Origin: an uncultured Prevotellaceae bacterium
GTDB taxonomy: Bacteria > Bacteroidota > Bacteroidia > Bacteroidales > Bacteroidaceae
NCBI GenBank assembly: GCA_946402905.1
Contig: CAMIYC010000003.1
Span: 79,675-143,674 of the forward strand
DNA length: 64,000 nt
Reading direction: 5' to 3'
Part shown: one piece after another, positions 1 through 8,051 of the stretch
How the letters are laid out: each line of letters starts with the position of its first letter
How positions within the stretch are numbered: the first letter of the stretch is position 1
The notes under the pieces: model-generated
Database searches by the model: none
Told to the model about the DNA's origin: nothing
Seen by the model: only the letters and a program-made list of their open reading frames with translations
Program-made: the position numbers and the translations under genes

Positions 1-254
1 ACCGTGTCTTCCTTGTTGGTGAATGCGTTGAGGTCGCCGCCCACCCTCTCCAGACAGTTGAGGATGTGCCACGAGCGCCGCCGGGCAGTCCCCTTGAAGG
101 TGACATGCTCACAGAAGTGCGCCATGCCCTCCTCTCCGGGTCTTTCGTCTCTTGCCCCTGCATTGATGCCATATCCACAGTATACGACGGGCGATCGGTC
201 TTGGCGATGTATCACCCTGAGTCCGCATGTCAGGGTATGAGTATTATATTGCAT
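1..254 (-). CDS. M16 family zinc metallopeptidase, N-terminal part (partial)
   Basis: This gene runs off the left edge, so only its first 84 codons are present. Reading the minus strand from an ATG at 254 gives a protein that begins MQYNTHTLTCGLRVIH and contains the inverted zinc motif HFCEH (HxxEH) near residue 47, followed by FKGT and a GGDLNAFTNKE segment. This is the standard N-terminal signature of pitrilysin/insulinase-type M16 peptidases. There the two His bind zinc and the Glu between them is the catalytic base. No signal peptide is visible, so the start is consistent with a cytoplasmic or processing-peptidase-like member. A TAATTTTG box on the minus strand (278-285) lies just upstream and could be its -7 element. 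The gene is divergent from the sugar kinase at 367. Family assignment is firm; exact substrate is unknown. Confidence 0.85.
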   Translation of the reverse strand, partial: MQYNTHTLTCGLRVIHRQDRSPVVYCGYGINAGARDERPGEEGMAHFCEHVTFKGTARRRSWHILNCLERVGGDLNAFTNKEDT

Positions 255-366
255 GTGGTGTTTGGAGTTTAAGTGTGCAAAATTACACATTTTTCCACCA
301 ACAGACGTAGAATATGAGATTTTTTGTGTAAGTTTGCAGTCCAGAAGAAATCAACAGGTAAATCAC

Positions 367-1332
367 ATGCGTAAAGTAATAGGAATTGGAGAGACTGTGC
401 TCGACATCATTTTCAGAAACGAGCAGCCCATCGGCGCCGTCCCCGGTGGCTCGGTGTTCAACGGCATCATTTCCCTCGGGCGCTCCGGGGTGAAATCATC
501 ATTCATCAGTGAAGCCGGCAACGACCGTGTGGGGCAGAACATCAGGAAATTTCTAAAGGACAACCATGTCGACGACCGCGACATCTATGTCTACCCTGAG
601 AGCAAGTCGCCCATCTCCCTGGCTTTCCTCGACGAGAACAACGACGCCGAGTATCTTTTCTACAAAGACCACAGCCACGACCAGCTCGACTTTGTCTATC
701 CCGAGGTCAACCCCGACGACATCGTGATGTTCGGCTCCTATTATGCCGTCAACCCTGTGATTCGCCCCCAGGTGCTCGGTTTCCTCGACCATGCCCGCAG
801 CCATGGTGCCATCCTCTACTATGACGTCAACTTCCGCCCGTCACACAAGAACGACGTGATGAAGATTACGCCCAACCTGCTGGAAAACCTCGAGTATGCC
901 GACTTTGTGCGCGGCAGTGTCGATGACTTCAAGGTGCTTTACAACAAAGAAGACCCCGACCGCATCTACAACGCTGAGATCTCTTTCTACTGCAAGAATT
1001 TCATCTGCACCAATGGTGTGAAGAACGTAGAGCTGCGCGCCACCCGTGGTGTGAAGAAGAGTTTCCCCATCATTGAGACCAATGTGGTGAGCACCATCGG
1101 CGCAGGCGACAACTTCAATGCCGGTTTTGTATATGGTCTGATGCGCTACGGCATCACCCGCGAGGCTCTCGACCGTGGCATCCCCGCCCGCATCTGGGAC
1201 AAGATCATCCACTGGGCGCAGATGTTCTCTGCCAACTGCTGTCAAAGCATCAGCAACTCGGTATCGGTGGAGTTTGGTGCAGAGATGGCCCGCGACGCCA
1301 TTGGTGAGAAAGATACTTATCTGGAATGGTAG
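367..1332 (+). CDS. PfkB family carbohydrate kinase
   Basis: The product (321 residues) is a ribokinase-fold kinase that would phosphorylate a sugar or nucleoside with ATP in the cytoplasm. The N-terminus MRKVIGIGETVLDIIF and the GGSVFNGIISLGR segment match the first PfkB signature. The C-terminal GAGDNFNAGF motif is the second signature, with the catalytic Asp and anion-hole glycines. An open frame extends upstream to 253, but the ATG at 367 gives the normal PfkB N-terminus and is preferred. A TAAGTTTG sequence (329-336) could serve as the -7 promoter element. The flavodiiron gene follows after 128 bp that contain a C/G hairpin and a 9-bp repeat array. The substrate cannot be told from sequence; fructokinase and ribokinase are both possible. 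Confidence 0.9.
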   Translation: MRKVIGIGETVLDIIFRNEQPIGAVPGGSVFNGIISLGRSGVKSSFISEAGNDRVGQNIRKFLKDNHVDDRDIYVYPESKSPISLAFLDENNDAEYLFYKDHSHDQLDFVYPEVNPDDIVMFGSYYAVNPVIRPQVLGFLDHARSHGAILYYDVNFRPSHKNDVMKITPNLLENLEYADFVRGSVDDFKVLYNKEDPDRIYNAEISFYCKNFICTNGVKNVELRATRGVKKSFPIIETNVVSTIGAGDNFNAGFVYGLMRYGITREALDRGIPARIWDKIIHWAQMFSANCCQSISNSVSVEFGAEMARDAIGEKDTYLEW

Positions 1333-1353
1333 AACCCTCAAACCCCTCCCTAT

Positions 1354-1372
1354 CCCTCCCCTTCGGGGAGGG
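1354..1372. repeat. C/G-rich mini-hairpin
   Basis: CCCTCCCC, TTC, GGGGAGGG form a perfect 8-bp stem with a UUCG-like tip. It lies between the PfkB gene and the 9-bp repeat array. Similar C-run/G-run hairpins occur at 5684-5700 and 38144-38159. No T-run follows, so it is not a classical terminator. Confidence 0.7.
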
Positions 1373-1380
1373 AAACGAGA

Positions 1381-1443
1381 GCTCAGAAAACTCAGAATAC
1401 TCAGATTACTCAGAATACTCAGATTACTCAGAATACCTCAAAA
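1381..1443 (+). repeat. 9-bp tandem array (ACTCAGAAT type) upstream of flavodiiron gene
   Basis: Seven imperfect 9-bp units alternate ACTCAGAAT and ACTCAGATT and end 17 bp before the ATG at 1461. The array is open in the same frame as the downstream gene and would encode repeated Ser-Glu-Tyr/Ser-Asp-Tyr if translated. Related arrays sit before the genes at 2704, 4514 and 49816 (minus). Confidence 0.9.
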
Positions 1444-1460
1444 CCTTTAAACCTCAAAAT

Positions 1461-2657
1461 ATGATTGAAATTACTAATAAGATTTACTATGTTGGTGTCA
1501 ACGACCGCAACAAGTCGCTTTTTGAGGGCCTGTGGCCCCTGCCCAATGGTGTATCCTATAACTCCTACCTTATTGATGACGACAAAGTGTGCCTCATCGA
1601 CACTGTCGAGGTAGACTTCTTCACACAATTTATTGAGAATATCCATGAGGTGATCGGCGACCGCCCCATCGACTATCTCGTGGTCAACCACATGGAGCCC
1701 GACCACAGCGGTTCGATTGCGCTCATCCGCAAATACTATCCCAACATTCAGGTGGTGGGCAACAAGAAGACTTTCGGCATGCTCAGCGGATTCTATGGTG
1801 TGAGCGACAACCAGCTGGAAGTGAAGAATGGCGACACGCTCGAACTGGGTCATCACACCCTCAGCTTCGTGCTCACCCCGATGGTACACTGGCCTGAGAC
1901 CATGGTGACCCTCGACAGTAGCGACAAGGTGCTGTTCTCCGGCGATGCCTTCGGCTGCTTCGGTGCTTTGAACGGCGGCATCATTGACAGTGAGATTTGC
2001 TGCGACACCTTCTGGCTGGAGATGGTACGCTACTACTCCAACATCGTAGGCAAGTATGGCACCCCTGTCCAGAACGCCCTTAAGAAGCTCGCCGGCGTGC
2101 CTCTCGACTATATCTGCAGCACCCACGGCCCCGTATGGCATGAGCACATCGAGCGTGTGCTGGGTCTTTACGACAAGATGAGCCGCTATGAGACTGAGGA
2201 AGGCATCGTCATCTGTTACGGCACGATGTATGGCAACACCGAGCGCATGGCCGAGGTCATCGCCCGCGCCGCCAGTCAGGCCGGCATCAAGAACATCGTG
2301 ATGTACAACGTCTCCAAGACCCATCACTCCTACATCCTGCGCGATGTGTTCCGCTACAAGTCGCTCATCGTCGGTGCCCCCACCTACAACACCAGCCTGT
2401 ATCATGAGATGGACGTGCTTCTCTCCGAGATAGCCCACAAAGACATGAAAAACCATCTGCTCTCATGGTTTGGCAGTTACGGCTGGGCCAGCAAGGCTGT
2501 AGCCAAGATACAGGAGTGGAATGACAACCACCTGCACTTCGAGGCAGTGGGCCAGCCTGTTGAGATGAAGCAAGCCATGAATCCCGAGACTTACGCCCAG
2601 TGCGTGGCCCTGGGCCGTGCCGTGGCAGAAAGACTCATTGCAGAGAGAGCCAACTGA
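1461..2657 (+). CDS. fprA: FprA-type flavodiiron protein (A-type flavoprotein)
   Basis: The product (398 residues) combines an N-terminal metallo-beta-lactamase-like domain with a C-terminal flavodoxin domain. The diiron ligand motif H77-x-E79-x-D81-H82 (in NHMEPDHSG) is intact, further His ligands lie in MVHWPET and CSTHGPVW, and the FMN-binding stretch starts near residue 257 (YGTMYGNTERMA). Flavodiiron proteins reduce O2 to water or NO to N2O in the cytoplasm, protecting anaerobes from oxygen or nitrosative stress. The frame is open 45 codons further upstream through the 9-bp repeats, but the ATG at 1461 gives the usual family N-terminus (MIEITNKIYYVGVND). The next gene starts 46 bp downstream in the same direction. 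Confidence 0.95.
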   Translation: MIEITNKIYYVGVNDRNKSLFEGLWPLPNGVSYNSYLIDDDKVCLIDTVEVDFFTQFIENIHEVIGDRPIDYLVVNHMEPDHSGSIALIRKYYPNIQVVGNKKTFGMLSGFYGVSDNQLEVKNGDTLELGHHTLSFVLTPMVHWPETMVTLDSSDKVLFSGDAFGCFGALNGGIIDSEICCDTFWLEMVRYYSNIVGKYGTPVQNALKKLAGVPLDYICSTHGPVWHEHIERVLGLYDKMSRYETEEGIVICYGTMYGNTERMAEVIARAASQAGIKNIVMYNVSKTHHSYILRDVFRYKSLIVGAPTYNTSLYHEMDVLLSEIAHKDMKNHLLSWFGSYGWASKAVAKIQEWNDNHLHFEAVGQPVEMKQAMNPETYAQCVALGRAVAERLIAERAN

Positions 2658-2658
2658 A

Positions 2659-2703
2659 AACTCTGAGTACTCGGAATACTCAGAAACCCTCAATACCCTC
2701 AAG
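2659..2703 (+). repeat. 9-bp tandem array upstream of acyltransferase gene
   Basis: About five degenerate 9-bp units (ACTCTGAGT, ACTCGGAAT, ACTCAGAAA, CCCTCAATA, CCCTCAAG) fill the whole gap between the flavodiiron stop and the ATG at 2704. They have the same orientation relative to the downstream gene as the array at 1381. Confidence 0.8.
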
Positions 2704-3798
2704 ATGAGACCCACCGACTTACAGTCTAAAGTCATAGCATTTTTGCGTTTCCCGCTGATTGTGCTGGTATTGTTTGCTCATTGCAACTATACCACCACCA
2801 GCGAGGAGTGGGCCTCATTGCCTTTTGCCAGCGGGTTTATCGACGTCTTCTCCCAGCGTATAGCACCCATTGCCCTGCCTCTTTTCTTCTTCATCTCCGG
2901 CTATTTGTTTTTCAAGACCGGCTTGTTCTCCATCGACATCTGGCTGAAGAAACTCACACGGCGGTTTCAGTCGCTCTTCATGCCCTATGTGCTGTGGAAC
3001 CTGCTATACCTCATCCTTGTCATCATCATCGGGCTGTTTACCAGCGAAGTACCGATCCTGGGCATACCGATCAGCGACATGTCTTGGTCTGACGTTTTCA
3101 AATCATTCTGGAACATAGCCCTGATCGAGAATGGCAGCACCATCACCGCACCTGTCGCCATACAGTTCTGGTTTATACGCGACCTGATGGTGGCCATGGT
3201 GTTTGCTCCCGTCATTTTTTTCGCCATCAGTCTGTTTATCCGCATCTCCGGCAAGCGTCCGCTGGTGCGCTATCTGCTTTTCCTGGCCATTATCTATGCC
3301 TTTGGCTACTGGCCAGAGATTGTCGGTTTCAACGCCGATTGCTGGCTCTTTTTTGCCTACGGGGCATATTTCGGCATCAAGAAGAAAGAGTTTATCGTAG
3401 CCATGCTGCCCTACGCCTTTCCGGCGCTGATCCTGCTCGTCTTACTGATTATCACCGAGCAATATCTGCCCTGTGAGTTTGTCTATCGTCTGGAGAATGT
3501 CACCGGGCTGGTCTTCATCATGTCGCTCACCACAATGATGGTGCGCTCCGGCACCTGGTATGTCAACATGACCCTTGCCAATGCCAGCTTCTTTATTTTC
3601 TCCTATCATTATATGGTGTTAGGGTTTATCATCATGCTGCTCAGCAGTGGGGTCATCCCTCCGTTCAACGACTATCTCGCACTGTTTATCTACCTCTTCT
3701 CCGTGGCATTGGTTGTGGGTCTCGGCCTGTTTTTATACTGGCTCATGCGCACCCGACTGCCCTTTATCACCTATATCCTCATGGGCGGCCGGCGCTGA
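2704..3798 (+). CDS. Acyltransferase 3 family integral membrane protein
   Basis: The product (364 residues) is strongly hydrophobic with about ten membrane segments. The first carries the family-typical FPLIVLVLFAHCNY, whose His is the presumed catalytic residue of acyltransferase-3 enzymes. Such proteins transfer acetyl, succinyl or similar groups to cell-surface glycans or other envelope acceptors from within the inner membrane. The region RFQSLFMPYVLWNLLY matches the conserved second-helix part of the family. The ATG at 2704 directly follows the 9-bp repeats and removes a repeat-encoded extension. The acceptor is unknown. No glycan gene cluster surrounds it, so a capsule or O-antigen role is only a possibility. 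Confidence 0.85.
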   Translation: MRPTDLQSKVIAFLRFPLIVLVLFAHCNYTTTSEEWASLPFASGFIDVFSQRIAPIALPLFFFISGYLFFKTGLFSIDIWLKKLTRRFQSLFMPYVLWNLLYLILVIIIGLFTSEVPILGIPISDMSWSDVFKSFWNIALIENGSTITAPVAIQFWFIRDLMVAMVFAPVIFFAISLFIRISGKRPLVRYLLFLAIIYAFGYWPEIVGFNADCWLFFAYGAYFGIKKKEFIVAMLPYAFPALILLVLLIITEQYLPCEFVYRLENVTGLVFIMSLTTMMVRSGTWYVNMTLANASFFIFSYHYMVLGFIIMLLSSGVIPPFNDYLALFIYLFSVALVVGLGLFLYWLMRTRLPFITYILMGGRR

Positions 3799-3829
3799 CC
3801 CGTAGTGCCTCCATCATGCTTGATGGTCA

Positions 3830-4363
3830 TCATTCGCAGAGCAGCTCCGTCAGTTGCTCCAGGTTCGTAGCGAAAGTGATCTGCCGGTGGTAGTCACCAC
3901 GCATGAGGCCTTGTTGCTGCAACCGACTGAGCAACGACTCCAGCGGTTTCCAAAAACCTTTCATATCATACATTACCACCCGTTTGTGATGGTAGCCCAG
4001 GGTGGCTGAAGCTGCTACGGTGAAGACCTCGTCGAGGGTACCTATGCCGCCTGGCAGTGCCACCACGGCATCCGAACGGTCGATCATCAGTTGTTTGCGT
4101 TCGGCCAGGTTTTCACAGGGTATAGCGACATCCACAAATTTTGAGGTATGCCCGCTACTGACCAGCACCTGGGGTATCACTCCCACGACGGTGCCTCCCG
4201 CCTCGTGCACGGCTTTTGCCACACACTCCATGAGTCCACCGTCGTGTCCACCGTATACCAAGGTGTGCCCCTGCTGCCCCACCCAATGTCCAAACTCTTC
4301 GGTCAACCGGAAGAAATCAGGGTCAATCGACTGATTGGCCGAACAAAAAACGCATATTTCCAT
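3830..4363 (-). CDS. LOG family protein (TIGR00730-type nucleotide 5'-monophosphate phosphoribohydrolase)
   Basis: The product (177 residues) carries the LOG signature: R89-K90 and PGGIGTLDE (104-112), which form the phosphoribohydrolase active site. In plants and some bacteria these enzymes cleave the ribose 5'-monophosphate from cytokinin-type or other purine nucleotides. In most bacteria the physiological substrate is not known. The N-terminus MEICVFCSANQ and the YGGHDGGLM motif near 37-45 are also typical of the family, and the length is normal. Convergent with the acyltransferase gene and divergent from aroQ across a 150-bp gap. Confidence 0.9.
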   Translation of the reverse strand: MEICVFCSANQSIDPDFFRLTEEFGHWVGQQGHTLVYGGHDGGLMECVAKAVHEAGGTVVGVIPQVLVSSGHTSKFVDVAIPCENLAERKQLMIDRSDAVVALPGGIGTLDEVFTVAASATLGYHHKRVVMYDMKGFWKPLESLLSRLQQQGLMRGDYHRQITFATNLEQLTELLCE

Positions 4364-4450
4364 AAAAATATCTTTTTGATAACAAAAGTAATGAAAAATG
4401 TTGGCTTACTACACATTTCCCAGAAAAAATCGTAAATTTGCAGTCGAAGA

Positions 4451-4513
4451 GCTCGGAATACTCAGAATACTCGGAACACTCAGAATACTCAGAACACTCA
4501 GAATACTCAGAAT
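4451..4513 (+). repeat. 9-bp tandem array abutting the aroQ start codon
   Basis: Seven 9-bp units (GCTCGGAAT, ACTCAGAAT, ACTCGGAAC, ACTCAGAAT, ACTCAGAAC, ACTCAGAAT, ACTCAGAAT) end exactly at the A of the ATG at 4514. A TAAATTTG box lies at 4433-4440, so much of the short leader would be repeat. No Shine-Dalgarno sequence is present between the array and the start. Confidence 0.95.
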
Positions 4514-4927
4514 ATGCAAATCCACATCATCAACGGCCCCAACCTCAATCTTCTTGGCACACGTGAGCCCGGTATATACGGCAGCAGTTCGTTTGAGACC
4601 TATCTGCCCAAGTTGCGTGAGCGCTACCCCGACATCAAGATAGACTACTACCAGAGCAATATCGAGGGGGAACTCATCAATAAGATGCAGCAAGTGGGTT
4701 TCAGCTGCGACGGCATCGTACTCAACGCCGGAGCCTACACCCACACCAGCATCGCCCTCCACGACTGTATCCGTTCGCTGAAAGCCCCTGTGATAGAGGT
4801 GCATATATCCAATGTACATCAGCGTGAGGAATTTCGCCATCACTCTATGATCAGCAGTGCCTGCAAGGGCGTGATCTGCGGATTCGGTCTCGACTCCTAC
4901 CGGCTGGCTATAGAGGCCCTGAGATAA
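4514..4927 (+). CDS. aroQ: Type II 3-dehydroquinate dehydratase
   Basis: This 137-residue cytoplasmic enzyme converts 3-dehydroquinate to 3-dehydroshikimate, the third step of the shikimate pathway. The N-terminal NGPNLNLLGTREPGIYG contains the catalytic Tyr22, NAGAYTHTS (71-79) is the substrate-binding segment, and NVHQREEFRHHS contains the catalytic His102. All hallmark residues are present and the length is typical for the dodecameric type II family. The start is fixed by the conserved N-terminus, so the 9-bp repeat array immediately upstream is leader, not coding. The O-methyltransferase gene follows after 66 bp. Confidence 0.97.
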   Translation: MQIHIINGPNLNLLGTREPGIYGSSSFETYLPKLRERYPDIKIDYYQSNIEGELINKMQQVGFSCDGIVLNAGAYTHTSIALHDCIRSLKAPVIEVHISNVHQREEFRHHSMISSACKGVICGFGLDSYRLAIEALR

Positions 4928-4993
4928 ACCAAGACCCAGCCCATAAACCCCAGTCAGCCCATAAACCCCATAACCCCCAGCCAGCCCAGAACC
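4928..4993 (+). repeat. Short C-rich direct repeats between aroQ and the O-methyltransferase
   Basis: The gap holds two close copies of a CAGCCCATAAACCCC-like unit followed by a degenerate CCAGCCAGCCC stretch. No promoter or terminator is evident, so the two flanking genes are probably cotranscribed. Confidence 0.6.
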
Positions 4994-5644
4994 TTGAACC
5001 TCGACGACTACATACTGAGCCATATCGATCCGGAAGGCGACTACCTGCACCGGCTCTATCGCGCCACCAACATCCATCTGCTGCGTGGGCGGATGGCCAG
5101 CGGCCATCTGCAAGGACGCCTGCTGAAGATGCTGGTCCAGATGATCCGCCCCCGCAATATCCTCGAAGTGGGCACGTTCAGCGGCTATAGTGCCATCTGC
5201 ATGGCCGAGGGTCTGGAGCCTGGCGGCAAAGTCTACACCTTCGAGATCAACGACGAACAGGAAGACTTCACCCGTCCGTGGATAGAAGGCTCGGCGGTAG
5301 CCGACCGCATCGAGTTCATCATTGGCGATGCTGTCGTGGAGGCACCACGTCTGGGCATCACGTTCGACATGGCCTTCATCGATGGTGACAAGCGCACCTA
5401 CCTGCCCGCCTACGAGATGGCACTGAACGTAGTGCGCCCCGGTGGCTTCATCCTGGCCGACAACACGTTATGGGACGGCCATGTGGTAGACCATGCCTAT
5501 GACCGCGACCCACAGACACAGGGCATTGAGTCATTTAATGACTATGTGGCCCGCGACTCCCGTGTAGAGAAAGTCATCCTCCCCCTCCGCGACGGCCTTA
5601 CACTGATAAGGATTAGGAACCTCCCCCACAGCCCCTCCAAATAG
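4994..5644 (+). CDS. SAM-dependent O-methyltransferase (methyltransferase family 3, CCoAOMT-like)
   Basis: The product (216 residues) has a class I methyltransferase fold. Motif I is LEVGTFSGYSAICMAEGL, followed by an acidic FEINDEQ strand end and DMAFIDGDK, the metal/substrate region conserved in caffeoyl-CoA O-methyltransferase-like enzymes. It would methylate a catechol or similar hydroxyl group with S-adenosylmethionine. The best start is TTG at 4994 (NLDDYILSHIDPEGDY), since there is no ATG before well-conserved residues. This makes it one of three non-ATG starts in the window. It lies downstream of aroQ in the same orientation. The natural substrate is unknown. Confidence 0.85.
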   Translation: MNLDDYILSHIDPEGDYLHRLYRATNIHLLRGRMASGHLQGRLLKMLVQMIRPRNILEVGTFSGYSAICMAEGLEPGGKVYTFEINDEQEDFTRPWIEGSAVADRIEFIIGDAVVEAPRLGITFDMAFIDGDKRTYLPAYEMALNVVRPGGFILADNTLWDGHVVDHAYDRDPQTQGIESFNDYVARDSRVEKVILPLRDGLTLIRIRNLPHSPSK

Positions 5645-5834
5645 GAACCTCCCCCAGCCCCTCCAAATAGGAACCTCCCCCAGCCCCTCCAAAGGAGGGG
5701 AGGCTGGATATATCCATCATTGTTTGAGAGACTAGATTGAGTAGAGAGACTTGAGAGACTTGAGAGCCCATAAAAATCACCTTTATCTATCCGCTTATCA
5801 CCGAATGACTGGCAGAGAAAAATATGACATGAAA
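5645..5834. repeat. Direct repeats and a C/G hairpin in the intergenic region before deaD
   Basis: A GGAACCTCCCCCAGCCCCTCC-like unit occurs three times from about 5618 (inside the end of the methyltransferase gene) to 5690. The last copy forms a CCCCTCC-AAA-GGAGGGG hairpin (5684-5700) that could act as a weak terminator. It is followed by a GAGAGACT/TTGAGAGACT short repeat (about 5726-5766). No gene is evident here. Confidence 0.65.
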
Positions 5835-5866
5835 TTTGCGTATTTTCCCTATTTTCAGTATCTTTG
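5835..5866 (+). promoter_or_regulatory. Bacteroidetes-type promoter for the DEAD-box helicase gene
   Basis: TTTG (5835-5838), a 20-bp spacer and TATCTTTG (5859-5866) match the -33/-7 TTTG-N19/20-TAnnTTTG consensus of the Bacteroidetes primary sigma factor. Predicted transcription would start near 5873, leaving a leader of about 100 nt before the TTG start. A long leader fits the cold-shock or autoregulated mRNAs of some DEAD-box helicases, but that is inference. Confidence 0.7.
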
Positions 5867-5973
5867 CACCCTCAAACGAATAGTATTAGCTTTTTATAGA
5901 CGCATTTCCATTTTACATGATGACCGTTGTTGAGTGACAGATGCGATTTTATCCACATTAAAAACTTTAAAAT

Positions 5974-7962
5974 TTGAAGACATTTGAAGAATTGGGCGTC
6001 AGCGAAGAGATTCGCCACGCTATCACGGAAATGGGTTTTGAAAACCCCATGCCCGTACAAGAAGAAGTAATCCCCTATCTACTGGGTATTGGAAATGACG
6101 TTATCGCACTGGCACAGACTGGCACTGGCAAGACAGCCGCCTATGGTATTCCCCTCCTGCAAAAAATCGATACCGACAACAAGGCCACCCAGGCCGTGAT
6201 CATCTGCCCTACCCGTGAGCTGTGCCTTCAGATCACCGACGACCTGAAAGACTTCTCCAAATATATGCCCGACGTGCGCGTGGTGGCCGTATATGGCGGC
6301 ACGTCGATCGTCAACCAAATCAACGCGCTGAAAAAAGGCGTACAGATCATCGTGGCTACCCCGGGGCGCCTGATCGACCTGATGAACCGTGGCGTGGCGC
6401 ATCTCGACCAGGTGAGCAACGTGGTGCTCGACGAGGCCGACGAGATGCTCAATATGGGTTTCTCCGAGAGTATCGACGCCATTCTGGAAGGCGTGCCATC
6501 CGACCGCAACACCCTGCTCTTCTCCGCTACCATGAGCAAGGAGATTGAGAAGATTGCCATGAACTACCTGCACGACCATAAAGAAATCGTGGTGGGCAGC
6601 CGCAATGAGGGTGCCGAGCATGTGAACCATGTCTACTATATGGTCAATGCCAAAGACAAATACCTGGCCCTGAAGCGCATCGTAGACTATTACCCCCGCA
6701 TCTTCGCCATCATCTTCTGCCGCACCAAGATAGAGACACAGGAAATCGCCGACAAACTGATACACGACGGTTACAATGCTGAGTCGCTTCACGGCGATCT
6801 TTCACAACAGCAGCGCGACCTGACGATGCAGAAATTCCGTCAGCACCTCACACAGCTGCTGGTGGCCACCGACGTGGCAGCCCGTGGCCTGGATGTCGAT
6901 GACCTGACCCATGTGATCAACTACGGTCTGCCCGAGGATATCGAAAACTACACCCACCGTAGCGGGCGCACCGGCCGTGCCGGCAAGAAGGGCACCTCGA
7001 TCTCTATCGTCCACACCCGTGAGAAGTCTAAGATCCGTGCCATAGAGAAAGAGATCGGCAAGGATTTTGTGGAGGGCGAGTTGCCCACCCCCAAAGAGAT
7101 TTGCACCAAACAGCTTTACAAAGTGATGGATATCATCGAGAAAACCGATGTAAACGAGGAGGAGATTGCTCCTTTCATGACCGAGATCAACCGTCACTTT
7201 GATTACATGGAGAAGGAGGATATCATCAAGAAAATCGTGTCGCTGCAGTTTGGACGGTTCTTGGCCTATTACGCCAACGCCCCCATCATCGAGAAGCCCA
7301 GCGGCAAGTCGGAGAAAAAGAAAGGAGAGAAGAAAGCCGACGGCAAGCGGGGAGGCAATCATAGGGCAGAGAAAGGCTACCGCCGTCTTTTCATCAACTT
7401 AGGCAAGGCTGACGGTTTCTATCCTGGCGAGGTGATGCAGTTTATCAACAAGCACGTAAGTGGTCGTCAAGAGGTGGGTCATATCGACCTGCTGAGCAAA
7501 TTCTCTTATATCGAAGTGCCTGAGCAAGACGCCGAGCTCGTGATGCAGTCGCTCGACGGCACCACTTACAAAGGCCGTGATGTGCGCTGCAATGACGCCG
7601 ACGAGCGCGGACACGGCGAGAGCAATCGTGGGGGCAGGAAACCGACTGCCAGCAGCGACAGGTCGCGTCGTGGTGACGATCATCCCCGCCGCAATGGCGA
7701 CCGCAAAGAAAGAGTCAGTCCCAAAGAAGCTCAAAGAGACAGCTACAACTACGAGCGCTTCGACAAAAAGTCGAAACGTGAGCAAAAGATGGCCGGCGCA
7801 GCCCCCAAGTCTAAGCGCGGGAGCCGTGGAGCGGCCCGTATGGAGAGTGGTCGCCCCGATGACTGGCGTCAGTTTTTCCAAGGCCATGACATCATCCTCA
7901 AAGGTGCCGAGCCCGACTTCTCAGAAGAAGGCTGGGCACGTAGAAAGCCGAAGAAAAAATAG
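5974..7962 (+). CDS. DEAD-box ATP-dependent RNA helicase (DeaD/CsdA-like)
   Basis: The product (662 residues) is a complete DEAD-box helicase: Q motif (PVQEEVIP, Q29), motif I AQTGTGKT (47-54), PTREL, TPGR, motif II DEAD (153-156), SAT, and HRSGRTGR motif VI. After the helicase core, a DbpA/CsdA-like RNA-binding domain begins near residue 470 (YRRLFINLGKADGFYPGE). A long basic Arg/Lys/Gly-rich tail follows. Such enzymes remodel structured RNA in ribosome assembly and at low temperature. Translation probably starts at TTG 5974: a stop codon lies just upstream in frame, and the residues after TTG (KTFEELGVSEEI) match the family N-terminus, while the first ATG falls inside it. Confidence 0.95.
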   Translation: MKTFEELGVSEEIRHAITEMGFENPMPVQEEVIPYLLGIGNDVIALAQTGTGKTAAYGIPLLQKIDTDNKATQAVIICPTRELCLQITDDLKDFSKYMPDVRVVAVYGGTSIVNQINALKKGVQIIVATPGRLIDLMNRGVAHLDQVSNVVLDEADEMLNMGFSESIDAILEGVPSDRNTLLFSATMSKEIEKIAMNYLHDHKEIVVGSRNEGAEHVNHVYYMVNAKDKYLALKRIVDYYPRIFAIIFCRTKIETQEIADKLIHDGYNAESLHGDLSQQQRDLTMQKFRQHLTQLLVATDVAARGLDVDDLTHVINYGLPEDIENYTHRSGRTGRAGKKGTSISIVHTREKSKIRAIEKEIGKDFVEGELPTPKEICTKQLYKVMDIIEKTDVNEEEIAPFMTEINRHFDYMEKEDIIKKIVSLQFGRFLAYYANAPIIEKPSGKSEKKKGEKKADGKRGGNHRAEKGYRRLFINLGKADGFYPGEVMQFINKHVSGRQEVGHIDLLSKFSYIEVPEQDAELVMQSLDGTTYKGRDVRCNDADERGHGESNRGGRKPTASSDRSRRGDDHPRRNGDRKERVSPKEAQRDSYNYERFDKKSKREQKMAGAAPKSKRGSRGAARMESGRPDDWRQFFQGHDIILKGAEPDFSEEGWARRKPKKK

Positions 7963-8051
7963 TCTTCAAATGCCCGTCAGGTATCATCATTTACCTGAAA
8001 CCTTTTAACCGGAGAAGTTGAGCGAAAGCGAAGCTTCGGTGATATTAGCTT

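Noticed and set aside
66..272. Short plus-strand frames at the left edge
   Set aside because: They are antisense to the M16 peptidase gene, whose HxxEH motif is unmistakable on the minus strand.
1381..1443. Regular short repeats as a possible CRISPR array
   Set aside because: Units are 9 bp and contiguous without spacers, and no cas genes are present. The same holds for the other tandem arrays in the window.
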